Shown piece after piece: positions 44,550 to 55,591 of a stretch of DNA of 64,000 nt. The stretch spans positions 33,451,885-33,515,884 of the forward strand of contig NC_084844.1 in NCBI RefSeq assembly GCF_033115175.1, in the 5' to 3' direction. The stretch's first letter is position 1; each line of letters begins with the position of its first letter. The DNA is from Lepus europaeus (taxonomy: Eukaryota > Chordata > Mammalia > Lagomorpha > Leporidae). A model generated the notes under the pieces. The model was not told the DNA's origin. It ran no database searches and saw nothing but the letters and a program-made list of their open reading frames with translations. The translations under genes were made by a program, and so were the position numbers.

Positions 44550-44800
44550 TTAGCCAACACTACCACTTACTGAGCTCTTACTATGTGCCAAGCACTGTAT
44601 ATACATTATTTCATCTAATCCTCATAAGAGCCCTGTGAAATGTGACAATCTCCATTTCTAAATGATAGAACAAAGCTTCAGAGAAACTTCACAACTTACC
44701 CAAAGTCACAGTGAAATAACAGAAACTCAGGTTTCAAACCTAGGTTTGCCTGACTCAAGAGCTCTTGTTCTTAACCATTATGATATACTGACTACTCATG
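44550..44800 (-). repeat. MIR SINE
   Basis: ACTGAGCTCTTACTATGTGCC, ATTATTTCATCTAATCCTC, CCCAAAGTCACAGTG and CTCTTGTTCTTAACCATTATG, nearly full length in reverse orientation. Confidence 0.85.
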
Positions 44801-44976
44801 CATATACCCTACCAGGTATCTACAGTTCAACTAAATTAACGGCATTTATTTTCAGGATGGAATTCTAAATACTTTCTCTTTTTTCCTTTTTTAAATTTTG
44901 TTTTCTTATCTCTATTTTCCTATAATGAATGTACAGCATCTTTGCAGTAAGAAAAGGTCTTTATAAAAGTGTTTAG

Positions 44977-45310
44977 GGGCTGGCGCTGTGGCATAGTGGG
45001 TAACGCTGCCTAGCAGTGCCAGCATGCCATGTGGGCGCTGGTTCAAGTCCCTGCTGCACCACTTCCAATCCAGCTCTCTGCTATGACATGGGAGAGCTGT
45101 AGAGGATGGCCCAAGTCCTTGGGCCCCTGTACCCACGCGGGAGACCTGGAATAAGCTCCTGGCTTCGGATCGGCGCAGCTCCAGCCGTTGCGGCCATCTA
45201 GGGAGTGAACCAGCAGATGGAGGACCTCTCTCTCTGCCTCTGCCTCTCTGTAACTCTGCCTTTCAAATAAATAGATAAATCTTAAAAAAAAAGAAAAAAG
45301 AAAAAAAAAA
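44977..45310 (+). repeat. C-SINE type A
   Basis: GGGGCTGGCGCTGTGGCATAG head, AAATAAATAGATAAATC tail, A-rich end. Confidence 0.94.
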
Positions 45311-45594
45311 AGAACTAAAGCTATCTCAGCTAGATGATTATCCAAGTTAAACACACAATTCCAACCTTTAGGAGTTACGGCATAAAAATATAAAACATAG
45401 AATTTAATCTTATCTTGGAAGTAATAATATAAAACATTCAAATCAAAGCAATTGTTTTCTAATAAATAATGACAAGATATTTGAAATATGGTGTTTACAA
45501 ATGCAGGTTAAGACCGAAATAGAAGCTACTACTTAAATTTCTGTTTTGACATCATTTTTCCTTTTTCCTCAAAATCAAAACAAACAAATGTCTA

Positions 45595-45920
45595 GTGGTG
45601 GGCATTTGGTGCAGCAGTTACAACGCCACTTGGGACATCCGCATCCCATATCAGAGTGTTCAGGTTCAAGTCCTGCCTCAAGTCCTACCTCCATTTCCAA
45701 TATAGCTTCATGCTAATGCATACCTTGGGAGGCAGCAGGTAATGACTCAAGTTCTTAGATCCCTGCCACCCACCCACATCAGATTGAGTTCAGGCTCCTG
45801 GCTTTGGCCTGGCCTAGTCTGGCTGTTGTTGACATCTGGGGAGTGAAACAGCAGAAGAGTGATGTCTATTTGTCTGTCTGTGTCTACATCCCTATCTCTC
45901 TGCCTTTCAGATTAAAAAAA
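45595..45920 (+). repeat. Old-type C-SINE
   Basis: GGTGGGCATTTGGTGCAGCAG head, GGGAGGCAGCAGGTAATGA core, short A-rich end. Confidence 0.88.
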
Positions 45921-45944
45921 GAAAAGAAATAATGATCAAAATTA

Positions 45945-46265
45945 AATGATTTTAAAATCCACTTCTCAGTCACACTAACCACATCTAATCGAAGCCAGGA
46001 GCTGGAAAACTCAATCCTAGTCTCCCATGTAAATAGCAACAATCTAAGTACTTGAGCTGCCACCTGCTGCCTCCAAGGGCACACAGAAGCAGAAAGAAGA
46101 ATCAGAAATGGAGCCAGAGCCAAACCCAAGCACTGTGATTCAGGATGTGGTCATCCCAAGCAGCATCTTAATAGCTATGCCAGATGTCTGCCCCTCATCT
46201 AATTTTAAATGATTCAAATAGCCACATGTTTCTAGTGGCTCCCATATTGGACACTGCTGGCCTAG
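45945..46265. mobile_element. MER5-like hAT element split by a SINE
   Basis: TCTCAGTCACACTAACCACATC before and CAAATAGCCACATG, GTGGCTCCCATATTGGACA after the SINE match a MER5-type element. The insertion is flanked by CATCTAAT. Confidence 0.65.
45996..46193 (-). repeat. C-SINE lacking its 3' part
   Basis: Begins abruptly at CGAAGCCAGGAGCTGG (no (GA) tract or T-tail) and ends CCAGATGTCTGCCCC, yet has CATCTAAT on both sides. Confidence 0.75.
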
Positions 46266-46443
46266 AAGAAGCATCAGACATTATTTATATCAACATTCTT
46301 TGTTTTGGAATCAAGAAAACTAAGCCCATACTCCATAGCTTACCTCTGGCTACACATTAACATAAAATTATACTTGGCAATTCTGTAAGGTCAATAATAT
46401 TACATATGAAGCACAGACGTGTCTATTGTCCCAAGACTCTTAC

Positions 46444-46541
46444 CTGGAAGTAGTTACAGTGTGCATAGGAAGAGGCAGTGGGAGTGACACAACTACTCAG
46501 AGCGTCCATGTGGGTAGAAGGAGAACAGCACTGTAGCACAG
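46444..46541 (-). CDS. HSF5: HSF5 small internal exon (33 codons)
   Basis: A 98-bp exon with acceptor TTTGTTTCAG and donor CAG/GTAAGAG. The first two bases CT complete an Ala codon with the G ending the upstream exon (phase 1), and the last codon is a full CAG (phase 0). It encodes AVLQCCSP, THMDALSSCVTPTASS and YAHCNYFQ, matching the human HSF5 segment between the YYPT and NPPMQSS regions. It is Cys/Ser/Thr rich with no named domain. It is too short to stand out as an open frame and was found by splicing logic. Confidence 0.93.
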
Positions 46542-47029
46542 CTGAAACAAATACACAGAAAAGCTGTCAACTAAAAGAAACCTCTAACAGCATTCAAAGC
46601 ACTTCCCTCTTTCAACCTGGAAAGAACTCCAAAGAAAAATTTCCTTTGTGTATCTAACAAAATTATTATTTAGTGCTATTATAATATTAGGTGCTATTAT
46701 TTGTTGAAAATAACATGGTAATAAACTTCATAATAAAGTTTAAAAGGATCATGTTTACTTTTAGAAGTAGTTTCTTTAGTACCCATTTTGTTTATCTTTC
46801 TAACCATACATTTATTCTTACTGACAGTAATTTAATTTGAAAATATGAGGACATATTTGGAATTCCTAAATAACCATTTCAATCACTTCAATAACAACAA
46901 TCATTTAGAGGAAGGATTGTTTTAAATAAGTATAAAATATTCTCCAAATGTCCCAACCATTAAATAATGGATCTAGTAGAGATATATGCTACAACTGTTT
47001 TAACTATTTAGACAAGTAGTACCCGCCTT

Positions 47030-47560
47030 TGGAGTCCTGCTGTACAATTTAACAGATGTGTCAACTTAAGCATGGTTAATTCCTTTGGGTCTCAGCTTCT
47101 GTGTCCTGTTAAAATAAGGGTGGGGCCGGCGCTGCGGTGCAGCTGGTTAAAGCCCTGGCCTGAGCACTGGCATCCCACATGGGCACTGGTTCTAGTCCCA
47201 GTTGCTCCTCTTCCAATCCAGCTCTCTGCTATGGCCTGGGATAGCAGTAGAAGATGGCCCAAGTCCTTGGGCCCCTGCCCCTGCATGGGAGACCCGGAAG
47301 AAGCTCCTGGCTCCTGGCTTCGGATTGGCACAGCTCCTGCTGTTGCGGCTACCTGGGGAGTGAAGCAGTGGATGGAAGACCTCTCTCTCTGTCTCTAACT
47401 CTCTCTGTGTAACTCTGACTTTCAAATAAATAAATAAATCTTTTTTTAAAAAATAAGGGTAATGATAGAACCTACCTTAATATGGTTGCTATGAATGAGT
47501 TAATATACACAAAGCATTTGGAGTATATGGAAAATCAATAAATGTTAGCTGTTACTATTG
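47030..47560 (+). repeat. MIR SINE split by a C-SINE
   Basis: GGTCTCAGCTTCTGTGTCCTG, then after the SINE GGGTAATGATAGAACCTACC, ATATACACAAAGCATTTGG and AATCAATAAATGTTAGCTG, in MIR order. Confidence 0.75.
47122..47449 (+). repeat. C-SINE type A
   Basis: GGGGCCGGCGCTGCGGTGCAG head. Perfect 11-bp duplication AAAATAAGGGT at 47111-47121 and 47450-47460. Confidence 0.95.
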
Positions 47561-47613
47561 TTAACTAAAGAAATACACTTTCTAAAGTTTTTATTTATAG
47601 GTAAGACACCATG

Positions 47614-47970
47614 GGGCCAGCGCCGCGGCTCAACAGGCTAATCCTCCGCCTTGCGGCGCCGGCACACCAGGTTCTAGTCCTGGTCGGGGCACCGGATTCT
47701 GTCCCAGTTGCCCCTCTTCCAGGCCAGCTCTCTGCTGTGGTCCGGGAGTGCAGTGGAGGATGGCCCAAGTCCTTGGGCCCTGCACCCCATAGGAGACCAG
47801 GAGAAGCCCCTGGCTCCTGCCTTCGGATCAGCGTGGTGTGGTGTGCCGGCCGCAGCGCGCTGGTCGCGGCGGCCATTGGAGGGTGAACCAACAGCAAAGG
47901 AAGACCTTTCTCTCTGTCTCTCTCTCTCTCACTATCCACTCTGCCTGTCAAAAAAAAAAAAAAAAAAAAA
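47614..47970 (+). repeat. C-SINE type B
   Basis: GGCCAGCGCCGCGGCTCAAC head, CTGCCTGTC plus A22. Perfect 11-bp duplication AAGACACCATG at 47603-47613 and 47971-47981. Confidence 0.96.
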
Positions 47971-48129
47971 AAGACACCATGAAAAGACTGAACTATTCGT
48001 ACTGGGATAATTCTACTTAATATGCTAGGTCTCCTCTTTTCCACAACAGGTTCTCTAGCACAAATGAATGAAAATCAATAATAACCACACACTTATAGAT
48101 TCAACAGAGGATGACATAAGAGTGAACTA

Positions 48130-48320
48130 CTACTATGTTTCTTGGCACAGTAGTAGATGCTTTATGTATACTGCCTCAAATAGCAGTTGGATGAGGTATT
48201 TACACTACTTTACCAAAATTAGTGAATGAAAGCTCAAAGACATTGTCCACAAGTCACTGATAGTGACAGAGCCAGTAACAGTGTCAAAGCACATACTCTC
48301 AAATACACCATGATATTTAT
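48130..48320 (-). repeat. MIR SINE relic
   Basis: Reverse MIR: CTTGGCACAGTAGTAGATGC, GATGAGGTATTTACACTAC, GTCACTGATAGTGACAGAGCC. Confidence 0.65.
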
Positions 48321-48351
48321 ACTTCCCTAAGATTTCTTTTTTGTTGTTTGT

Positions 48352-48627
48352 TTAAAGATTTATTTGAAAAGCAGAGTGACAGAGGAAAAAAAAGAGAGAT
48401 CTTCCATCTGCTGGTTCACTCCTCCAGTGTGTGTAACAGCTGGGACTAAGGCCAAAGGCAGGAGCCAGGAACTCCATTTGGGTCTCCCATGTGCATGGCA
48501 GGGGCCCAAGCAGTTGGGCCATATTCCCCTGCTTTCCCACACACATTAGCAAGAAGATGGATCAGAAGTGGATCAGCCAGGACTTGAACCAGCACTCCAT
48601 TAAGGGATGCTGGTGTCATAAGCCTTG
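48352..48627 (-). repeat. C-SINE type A, head missing, chimeric junction
   Basis: TAAAGATTTATTTGAAAAGC left; runs to GTCATAAGCCTTGGCC where a plus-strand SINE tail begins. Confidence 0.88.
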
Positions 48628-48724
48628 GCCACTGTGGCCATCTAGAGTGTGAATGCGTGAATGCAAATCTATTTCCCTCTCTGTTACTCTGCCTTTCGAA
48701 AAACAAAATAATTAAAAAAAAAAA
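48628..48724 (+). repeat. C-SINE 3' tail fragment
   Basis: CTGTGGCCATCTAGAGTG to CTGCCTTTCGAAAAAC and an A-run. Its body is absent. Confidence 0.85.
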
Positions 48725-48731
48725 ATTACTG

Positions 48732-49019
48732 GGGACTGGTGTTGTGGCATAATGAGTTAAGCCACCACCTGTGATGCTATGTCCCAGCTGCTCTACTTCC
48801 CATCTTGGTCCCTGCTAATGTGCCTGGGAAAGCAGCAGAAGATGGCTCAAGTGTTTGAGCTCCTGCCTCCCATGTGGGAGACCTGAAAGAAGCTCCTAGC
48901 TCCTGGCCTGGCTCAGTGCTGGCCCTTGCAGCCATCTGGGGAGTAAACCAATGGATGGACAATCTCTCTCTGTCTCTCCTTCTCTGTAGCTCTTTCAAAT
49001 AATAAATAAATCTTTTTTT
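48732..49019 (+). repeat. C-SINE type A with small head deletion
   Basis: GGGGACTGGTGTTGTGGCATA head. AAAAAATTACT lies on both sides. Confidence 0.93.
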
Positions 49020-49753
49020 AAAAAAATTACTAAATAATCTCATTCTTTAACCTTTTTAAAACTAATTTAGTCTAAAGATGATAAAAATTAACTGAAATGT
49101 TTCCCTATTTCTCCATTATTGACTATTGGTTTTTAAATGTCAGAGTTCATAAAGGAATACTAGAAATAAACATTTTCTTGTTATATGATATACAACTTAA
49201 GGTACTAAATTCTGCATGCAGGAAAACTTAAAATGGACAGAATTCTACTTCCAATATAAATACAAGGGCTAGTATTTTCTGAATGATGATTTTTAACAAG
49301 TTTGGTGATTATAAAAAGCCATATTACTAGAATTACCACATAAAATTCAAGTTGTTGTCACTTTCAAATATCTGTTAAGCACACAGCTTCTTGATTCTTT
49401 GAAGATTATTCAAATACACAATTAAAATGTTTTAGATATGAATTTGTCCTGAGGTATCCAAAAGCATAAGCATCTGGGGAAATAAACTAAATCCAAATAG
49501 CTAAACACTGAATAGTGCCTGCAAGGCTTACTAAAACTGAAAGAAAAATCTTTTTCCCCTAGTTACAACAAAGGAAAACCTAGCCCCCTAGTGGCAGGGA
49601 GACTTAGAAGCTGCAGGTTTTCATTACAACAGGATACCAAACAGTACTGCTTTGCTACAAATTAATGAAAAGTGCTGGCTTTATTTCTCTGGTATTTCTC
49701 TGTTCTTAATCACTGGTTACATATTTTGAATAGCTGTTAAAATTCACTTTAAA

Positions 49754-50077
49754 GGGGCCGGCGCTGTGGCGCAGAGGGTTAATGCCCTGGCTTGAAGTGC
49801 TGGCATGCCATATGGGCACCGGTTCTAGCCCCGGCTGCTCCTCTTCCGATCCCGCTCTCTGCTATGGCCTGGGAAAGCAGTAGAAGATGGCCCAAGTCCT
49901 TGGGCTCTTGCACCTGCGTGGAAGACTCGGAAGAAGCTCCTGGCTCCTGGCTTCAGATCAGCACAGCTTCGGCCATTGCGGCCACCTGGGGAGTGAACCA
50001 GCGGATGGAAGACCTCTCTCTCTGTCTCTCCCTCTCTCTGTAACTCTGTCTTTCAAATAAATAAAATAAATCTTTAA
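49754..50077 (+). repeat. C-SINE type A
   Basis: GGGGCCGGCGCTGTGGCGCAG head. Perfect 15-bp duplication AAAATTCACTTTAAA at 49739-49753 and 50078-50092. Confidence 0.96.
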
Positions 50078-50478
50078 AAAATTCACTTTAAAATAAATTT
50101 CCTGAAGAAATAAAGAAACTATATTATGCAACAGAGAGTATGTTAATACATAGTTGATAGTTGACTTGGTATCTAAGAAAACAAAATAGTGAATGTCCTT
50201 TAAAGTGTCCAGGAGCAAATGGAAAATAAAAAGGTACCAGCGAAGAAAAGGAGGACTTGAATATATTATAATCCAAAAGTCTCCTCAATGGTCATTTCCT
50301 TACCAGTGCAGTCTTGCTTTGTATAGTCAAAAATATAGAACTAAGCAAGGTATTAGTAAATTTACTGAACATGAAAACATACACAGAAATCCAACCAAGT
50401 GTCTAGTCTATGACAACTTAATCTACTGTGTATTATGAAAACACTAATACTTATAAAACTGAGTTCATCACATGTCTT

Positions 50479-50824
50479 TTTTTTTTTTTTTTTTTTGACA
50501 GGCAGAGTGGACAGTGAGAGAGAGAGACAGAGAGAAAGGTCTTCCTTTTGCCGTTGGTTCACCCTCCAATGGCCGCCGCGGTAGCGCGCTGCGGCGGGCG
50601 CACCGCGCTGTTCCGATGGCAGGAGCCAGGTGCTTCTCCTGGTCTCCCATGGGGTGCAGGACCCAAGCACTTGGGCCATCCTCCACTGCACTCCCTAGCC
50701 ACAGCAGAGAGCTGGCCTGGAAGAGGGGCAACCGGGACAGGATCGGTGCCCCGACCGGGACTAGAACCCGGTATGCCGGCGCCGCAAGGCGGAGGATTAG
50801 CCTGTTGAGCCACGGCGCTGGCCC
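50479..50824 (-). repeat. C-SINE type B
   Basis: Poly(T) left, CCACGGCGCTGGCC right. Perfect 13-bp duplication CATCACATGTCTT at 50466-50478 and 50825-50837. Confidence 0.96.
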
Positions 50825-51073
50825 CATCACATGTCTTAAAAGTCATACATCTACATAAAGATCTTCAGTGTCTTCCTGAAGGCAATATTCACTTAAGGCA
50901 TTACATTACATTGTATGAAGATGGAAAAACAATAAACAGAATTCCCATTTGTGTTATAAGAATTTATGACACTTTAAAATTTTTCTAAGTAATAAAACAG
51001 CCAGAATTGCTAAAAATGATCAAAGGTAAGGCAAATAAGTTCATGTATTTTATCTTATGGAGGTAATTCAAAT

Positions 51074-51092
51074 ATATATATATATATATAAT
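51074..51092. repeat. (TA)n microsatellite
   Basis: Short ATATAT run; AATTCAAAT precedes it and ATTCAAAT follows it. Confidence 0.85.
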
Positions 51093-51341
51093 TCAAATGT
51101 TTTAGATTAGAAACTACTGCAGAATAGTACACAGTCAACAGTGAGAAAATATAATGGTAACTTAATTTCAAGGTAGGTTACTATAGCAACAAGAACCCCA
51201 GCATCTCCTTATTTATGGAGAGGTAAAGAAAACGTCTGGGTATACAGGCAATAGCCAACTTATAACAGTTCAGTTTACTTACTACTTTTTGACCTTATGT
51301 TGGCATGAAAGCAATATTCATTCATTAGAGACCATACTTCC

Positions 51342-51610
51342 AGGGCCAGTGTTGTAGCACAGAAGGTTAAGTCAGCGCCTGGGACACTGGCATCCTATAC
51401 CAAAGTGTCAGGTCAAGCCCCAGCTGCTCTGCTTTTGACCCAGCTCCTTGTGAGTGTGCCTGGGAAAGCAGCAGAGCACGGTCCAAGTGCTTGGGCTCCT
51501 GCCACCCATGTCGGAGACCAGGATGTCATTTTGAGCTGGTCCAGCCCTGGGAGATATTCTTTCTCTGATATTCTGCCTTTCAAATAAACTTATTTATTTA
51601 TAAATAAATA
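51342..51610 (+). repeat. C-SINE with internal deletion
   Basis: GGGCCAGTGTTGTAGCACAG head, shortened 3' body, CAAATAAACTTATTTATTT tail. Confidence 0.88.
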
Positions 51611-51919
51611 TGATAAGTATTAGGTACAATAAATATATTTTTATAAATAAATGTTTTGAAAATACTTCTAATTCTGAATTTGGGTCTTTCCCTGGTTAAT
51701 GACATGCAGCAGAACATTTTCATGATACTGGGCAGAGCAGTGACCACAGCTCCCAGTGAGCCCTGTGGTCACGAGAGGAAACAATCAATACTCTACAGTG
51801 CACTGTGGGACTAAGTTAGGTTGTTCAGTAAGTTGAGTGCATTGAATGAATTTTCCACTTGTGACTTTTACAACTTAAGATGGATTTATTAATATAAAAC
51901 TCAACCACAAATTAAGGAA

Positions 51920-52750
51920 CATCTGTATGCCCAAAAGAAGTGAAAGCACACATCTGAAAAGACATTTGTGTGCCCATGGTCATAGTAGCCATGTGCACAA
52001 CTTTCCAAAGGTGCAAACAATCCAGTGTCCATCTGAACAGGTGAATGGATTAAAAAAAGTGGGATATACATAGGATAAATATTACTCAGTTAATTAAATA
52101 ATTAAATTAATTCATTAAATTAAATTAATTTAATTAATTAATTAAATTAAATTAATTAACTATTACTCAGTCTTTAAAAAGGAATGAAATTTTGACACAG
52201 CACAACATGGATGAATCTGACAATACACTAAGTGAAATCAGCCAGTCACTAAAGGATGAGTACCACATGATCCCTCTTCTGTGAGGTTCCTGGAGTAGTC
52301 AAATTCAGAGAGACAGAAAACTTAGAGGTTACCAGGGGCTAGGAGAAAGGCGGCATGGGAAGCAATTGCTTAATGGGAACAAGTTTCATTTGGGTGATGA
52401 AAAGTTTTGGAAACAGTGGTGATAGTTGTACAATATTGTGAATGTAATTAGTACCAATGAAGTGTACATTTAAGTGGTTAAAATGTAAATTTATATATTG
52501 ACTACTGCATGGTTCCACTTACATGGAGTAGTCAAATTCTTAGAGACAACATACAGTGGTGGTTTTCAGGGGCCAAGAGAGGAGAGAATGCAGAGTTAGT
52601 GTTTAATGTGTACAGAGTTTCAGTTGGAGGATGCAAAGTTCCAGAGATGGGTGATGGTGGTGATGAATGGACCTAATGCCACAGAACAGGCCACTTAAAA
52701 AAAAAGTTAAAACGGCATACTTTATATGTATTTTACCACAAGGAAAAAAG
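51920..52750 (+). repeat. L1 3' region fragments
   Basis: CCCAAAAGAAGTGAAAGC, CAATCCAGTGTCCATC, ACAACATGGATGAATCTGAC and TAAGTGAAATCAGCCAGTC. A second similar 3' piece follows from about 52500 (GGTTCCACTTACATGGAG). An AT-rich TTAAT-type repeat lies at 52081-52165. Confidence 0.8.
52081..52165. repeat. TTAAT-type AT-only repeat
   Basis: Imperfect repeats of AATTA/TTAAT (for example TTAATTAATTAATTAAAT) inside the L1 fragment; self-complementary. Confidence 0.85.
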
Positions 52751-52773
52751 AGGCAAATGTGATTGTGCTTTTG

Positions 52774-52851
52774 CTTTTAGTTTCTTTAAGCAAAGAGAGC
52801 TTTTAGTTTCTTTAAGCAAAGAGAGCTTTTAGTTTCTTTAAGTAAAGAGAG
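52774..52851. repeat. 26-bp minisatellite, three units
   Basis: Three head-to-tail 26-bp units (52774-52799, 52800-52825, 52826-52851), each starting CTTTTAGTTTCTTTAAG and ending AAAGAGAG. The first two are identical and the third has one C-to-T change. Confidence 0.95.
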
Positions 52852-53204
52852 CTTCCTGGTGCCATGTCCCTCTTGAGCACAAAACCAGGTTTTTGCAGAG
52901 GAACTAACATGGGTTACCTGACCACACGAGTAACAGTACCAAACAGCTCTTAGAAGTCCATTATCTATATTTGTGTCCATTTTGTTGGATTAGAGTCGTA
53001 AAGGCCAAACTCTTAGAATTTAAGTGTACCTTAAAACAATAATAGCAAACCTTTTTGCCAAGGGCCAATTCAGAAAAAGTTTCAAATGAAGTGATACACA
53101 TTGTTCAATAAAAATGTAAAATATTATGTATTCCTTGGGTAAAAGTATGTGTTATTGTAACTTGGCCACTAAAGTATTAATATCTAGGCTCATTTAAAAC
53201 ATTT

Positions 53205-53545
53205 TTATTTATTATTTTATTTGAAAGGCAGAGAGAGACAGAGACAGAGAGACAGAGACAGACAGAAAGACACAGATCTTCCATTTGTTGGTTCACTTCC
53301 TAAATGCCCGCAATGGCTACAATTATGTCAGGCTGAAGCCAGGAGTCAGGAATTTAACTCAGGTCTCTCACACGGGTGGCAGGGACCCAACTACTTGCAC
53401 CATGACCTGCCACTCCTAGGGTATGCATTAGCAAGAAGCTGGAATTGGATGTGGAGCTGAGCTAGGACACAAACCCAGGCATTCTAATATAGGATGTGGG
53501 CATCCCAAGCAAAATCTTAACTGCTAGGCCAAATGCCTGCCCCAG
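53205..53545 (-). repeat. Old-type C-SINE
   Basis: TTTATTATTTTATTTGAAAGG left, TAGGCCAAATGCCTGCCCC right. Confidence 0.9.
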
Positions 53546-53566
53546 GTTATTTAAAAGACAGCTTTT

Positions 53567-53908
53567 TTTTTTTTTTTTTTGGACAGGCAGAGTGGACAGT
53601 GAGAGAGAGACAGAGAGAAAGGTCTTCCTTTTGCCATTGGTTCATCCTCCAATGGCCGCCGTAGTAGGCGCGCTGCGGCCGGCGCACTGCGCTGATCCGA
53701 TGGCAGGAGCCAGGTGCTTCTCCTGGTCTCCCATGGGGTGCAGGGCCCAAGCACTTGGGCCATCCTCCACTGCACTCGCGGGCCACAGCAGAGAGCTGGC
53801 CTGGAAGAGGGGCAACCGGGACAGGATCGGTGCCCCGACCGGGACTAGAAACCGGTGTGCCGGCGCTGCAAGGTGGAGGATTAGCCTAGTGAGCCATGGC
53901 GCCGGCCT
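53567..53908 (-). repeat. C-SINE type B (first of a same-site pair)
   Basis: Poly(T) left, GCCATGGCGCCGGCC right. Flanked by AAAAGACAGCTTTT at 53553-53566 and 53909-53922. Confidence 0.96.
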
Positions 53909-53922
53909 AAAAGACAGCTTTT

Positions 53923-54253
53923 AGGGGCCAGCACTGTGGCACAGCGGGTTAAAGCCCTGGCCTGGGGCGCTGGCATCCCATATGGGCACTGGTTCAAGTC
54001 TCAGCTGCTCCTCTTCCGGTCCAGTTCTCTGCTGTGGCCTGGGACAGCGGTGGAGGATGGCCCAAGTCCTTGGACCCCTGCACCCACATGGGAGACCCAG
54101 AAGAGGCTCCTGGCTCCTGGCTTCGGATCAGCGCAACTCCGGATGTTGCAGCCATCCGGGGAGTAAACCAGTGGATGGAAGACCTCTCTGTCTCTACCTC
54201 TCTCTGTAGCACTATCTTTCAAATAGATAAAATAAATCTTCAAAAAAAAAAAA
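53923..54253 (+). repeat. C-SINE type A (second of a same-site pair)
   Basis: GGGGCCAGCACTGTGGCACAG head, A-tail. Flanked by AAAAGACAGCTTTT at 53909-53922 and 54254-54267, the first copy shared with the neighbouring SINE. Confidence 0.96.
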
Positions 54254-54394
54254 AAAAGACAGCTTTTATAAACACCTTATCCTTTACATAAATGTAATAG
54301 TATTTACATGTAAATAGTGCATATCCGTACAACCTTATCCATTACATGTAAACTTGCAAACTTATATTAAAGCATTAATTCATCTAGTTCCTGA

Positions 54395-54510
54395 CCCAAA
54401 CTATATGGACACTTTACAGAAAGGCAAATTGAGATTGAGTGATGTGAAATAATTCACTGAAGGTCACATCAGTTGAAAAACTGAAAAGCTGGGATTAGAA
54501 CTAGTTTATT
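54395..54510 (-). repeat. MIR SINE relic
   Basis: TTTACAGAAAGGCAAATTGAG, GAAGGTCACATCAG, GCTGGGATTAGAACTAG. Confidence 0.65.
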
Positions 54511-54849
54511 CTTTTTAATAAATTGTTTATTAAGGGTCCATAATAGTGAAGCACTGTGCTTAATATAGAGAAATGAACTAGAGGCAGCCCCCTACCCCTG
54601 AGCTCCCAAATTGGACTTTCAACTCTAGCAGCTAGAATATGTTCTCTCTCCTTGGACAGAGTCAGTCAATAAACCGGAGCAGTCCCAATGCTACCAGTAG
54701 CAAAGACAATCTCTGTTGTCTATCCTATCTAGGAATAGCTAACTCTGGGGAAGAGATACACCAAAAAACACCACCTTTACAAAAAAGAAAACAAAAAGGC
54801 CAAAAGCAAAAGATCCTCTTCATGAGAGGCAGGCAGTAGAGCACTGACT

Positions 54850-54970
54850 GAAATTAGATTGCTTCAATTTGTTTCCCAGCTTGCCTCTCACCAGTTGTGC
54901 CTAAATTTCCTTACCTATAAAATGAGATTAAATGGTCATTTAATCATTTGAAAAATACTCAGAACAATGC
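54850..54970 (+). repeat. MIR SINE relic
   Basis: AATTTCCTTACCTATAAAATG and TCAGAACAATGCCTAATCA in sense orientation. Confidence 0.6.
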
Positions 54971-54973
54971 CTA

Positions 54974-55405
54974 ATCATAGTGATTCCTGTAGCATAGCAG
55001 ATTAGGCCCCTGCTTGCAGTGCTGGCATACCATACAGGCGCCAGTTCGAGTCCCAGCAGCTCTATTTCCAATCCAGATCCCTGCTCACATGCCTGGGAAA
55101 GCAGCAAAGGTTGGCCCAAGTCCTTGGACCCCTGCACCCATATGGGAGACCAGAAGAAGTTCATAACTCCTGGCTTCAGCCTTGTCCAGCCCCGGCAGAT
55201 GCAGTCACTTGAGGAGTGAATCAGCAGAAGGAAGATCGATCTGCTTGCGTTCTCCCCTCTCTCCCTTTCTCCCCAGCCCTTCTCTCTCTCTCTCTCTCTC
55301 TCCCCCTCTCCTCTCTCCCCTCCTCCCCCTCCCTCTCTCCCTCTCTCTTCTCTTCCCTCTTCTCTCTCTCCCCTTCCCTCTAAGTCTGCCTTTCAAAAAA
55401 TTTTT
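54974..55405 (+). repeat. C-SINE type A with expanded CT tract
   Basis: GTGATTCCTGTAGCATAGC head. The CT-rich tract is expanded to about 130 bp (55250-55380) of irregular C/T runs. Confidence 0.9.
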
Positions 55406-55591
55406 TTTGTTAAATAAGAGATAAAGGGCAGTTAAAACTTGTTAATCACTGCTCTGACCTTAAAAGGTAATGCTATTTTGAATCAATTTACCATTATAAT
55501 GCCCCATGAAAACAATTCCTCAAAACAGGACTCTCTATATAAATATGAATATATAAACAAACATACATTCATATATGTTCAAACACACAGC

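Larger units (their letters stand above)
43651..46443 (-). other. HSF5: HSF5 intron between the 33-codon and 174-codon exons
   Basis: A 2.79-kb phase-0 intron with MIR relics (44200-44290, 44550-44800), two C-SINEs (44977-45310, 45595-45920) and a split hAT-type element (45945-46265). Confidence 0.85.

Noticed and set aside
50479..50858. Many 60-145-codon open frames rich in 'ALGPSSTAFPGHSRELAWKRGNRD' or 'VAPLPGQLSAMA' type sequence throughout the window
   Set aside because: They are six-frame readings of C-SINE bodies. The same peptides recur in every copy on both strands, so they reflect repeat sequence, not genes.
52774..52851. Possible CRISPR-like array
   Set aside because: Head-to-tail units without spacers in a mammalian intron; an ordinary minisatellite.
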